A stretch of DNA of 64,000 nt from Neobacillus massiliamazoniensis (GTDB taxonomy: Bacteria; Bacillota; Bacilli; Bacillales; Cytobacillaceae): assembly GCF_001048695.1 (NCBI RefSeq), contig NZ_CVRB01000003.1, forward strand, positions 620,001-684,000, given 5' to 3'. The notes beneath the pieces are model-generated. The model saw only the letters and a list, made by a program, of their open reading frames with translations. It searched no databases and was not told the DNA's origin. A program made the translations under genes and the position numbers. Shown here in pieces: positions 63,357 to 64,000 of this stretch; within the stretch, counting starts at the first letter, position 1; each line of letters opens with the position of its first letter.

Positions 63357-63625
63357 AACCCATTCCCCCTAGTAGAAAATAAACGCATGATTGTTGTTTT
63401 CAAAAACACAACTGTCCGCTCCACGTGGACAGCAATCTTTTGATTTATGCCCATGATAACGGATTCATGTATAATACTTTAACATATTTTTTGCAGAATG
63501 TTCATACCTAGTGGACATTATAGCAAAAAAATTTTTATAAAGTTAGAATTACCTATTTCATCTTCTTTTAAAAATAATTAAAGTAGACTATAGTAAAATA
63601 ATACTTCCTGTAGTCTTAGAAAGGA

Positions 63626-63916
63626 ATGTTGTTTTTGCAATACTTATCTTCTTTCATTTACACCGCCATCGTCGGCGGAATTTTTATTTATTTATCGATT
63701 TTAGCCTTTGATTTCTTTTCTGGTGAAAAACCAGAAAAACAAGTGAAAAAAATCCACAAGTATTTTCGCAAAGAAACAATAAAACAAGTTGAACTACTTG
63801 AACATGTCCCAAGAATATACACCTTATACCAAATCAAAACAGACAATGAAACCAAAAGGGTAAAATTGAAGCCAGGATATAAAGTAGTAAAAATGGTCAA
63901 AAAGAAAAAAAAATAA
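63626..63916 (+). CDS. Small single-helix membrane protein of unknown function
   Basis: A protein of up to 96 residues with an N-terminal hydrophobic helix (about residues 6-30) and a strongly basic cytoplasmic-like tail ending in a Lys run (VVKMVKKKKK). AAAGGA lies upstream; the ATG at 63626 is very close to it, and TTG codons 3-9 bases later are alternative starts. I do not recognise the family. It is separated by about 270 bases from the divergent kbl gene. Confidence 0.65.
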   Translation: MLFLQYLSSFIYTAIVGGIFIYLSILAFDFFSGEKPEKQVKKIHKYFRKETIKQVELLEHVPRIYTLYQIKTDNETKRVKLKPGYKVVKMVKKKKK

Positions 63917-63946
63917 AACCTATCCAGATAACCGGATAGGTTTTTT
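63917..63946 (+). terminator. Terminator after the small membrane protein gene
   Basis: AACCTATCC and GGATAGGTT pair perfectly around an 8-base loop and continue into TTTTT. Confidence 0.9.
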
Positions 63947-64000
63947 GCATAACTGAATTAGTCTTCACTGACAACAACTAATAAATTTCATTTAGCTTTA

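Noticed and set aside
63357-63625. A T-box or other riboswitch upstream of kbl
   Set aside because: Only a small CTGTCC/GGACAG hairpin is seen near 63410-63433; no T-box, specifier loop or antiterminator could be recognised.

Overview
The window is a chromosomal segment of a spore-forming Bacillaceae bacterium (Bacillus/Neobacillus-like). The evidence is low-GC DNA with AGGAGG ribosome sites, GerA-type germinant receptors, small acid-soluble spore proteins (Tlp, SspN, SspO, SspP), a CotM-like coat protein, and the parC-parE / yneT / plsY / yneR / yneP / tlp / sspN / yneN / citB / sspO / sspP / cotM neighbourhood known from Bacillus subtilis. No rRNA, tRNA, CRISPR array or transposase gene was found by eye.

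Region 1 (1-11,040, + strand) is the 3' part of an anaerobic (cobalt-early) cobalamin operon: cbiT (partial)-cbiL-cbiF-cbiG-cbiA-cbiP-cobT-cobA-nitroreductase-cobO-cobD-pduX, mostly overlapping or a few bases apart. It covers ring methylation, ring opening, amidation, adenosylation, the lower-ligand base and the aminopropanol-phosphate arm.

Region 2 (11,040-28,500) is an AT-rich accessory region. It has a tricistronic germinant-receptor operon (A-B-C), a four-gene one (A-C-D-B), a broken B copy and an intact orphan B gene. It also has small immunity-like genes, frameshifted genes, repeats and a XerS-like tyrosine recombinase. Related repeat modules lie at both edges of the germination genes.

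Region 3 (28,600-52,100) is largely on the - strand: a PH-domain protein, a heterodimeric ABC exporter with its MarR regulator, parC/parE, yneT, a soluble histidine kinase, a GH18 hydrolase, plsY and a CapA-like protein (+), yneR, an oxidoreductase, a thioesterase, a tandem AAA+ ATPase, spore proteins, a thiol-disulfide protein and an ABC-F ribosome-protection ATPase. The ABC-F gene is preceded by a leader that looks like a transcription attenuator.

Region 4 (52,400-64,000) has aconitase with a putative CcpC box, sspO, sspP, a CuA-domain lipoprotein, and a selenium locus interleaved with the cotM-like gene: selA, a previously hidden selenoprotein gene of the SelW/SelT/SelH (CxxU) family, and selD with its own in-frame UGA. 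Both UGA codons are followed at the right distance by strong hairpins that could be bacterial SECIS elements. The window ends with a Tdh/Kbl threonine-degradation pair and a small membrane protein.

The strongest discoveries are the hidden CxxU selenoprotein and Sec-containing SelD (59.2-60.6 kb), the ABC-F attenuator leader (52.1-52.3 kb), and the 20-21-bp-period TATGCGCGAAT array next to aconitase.
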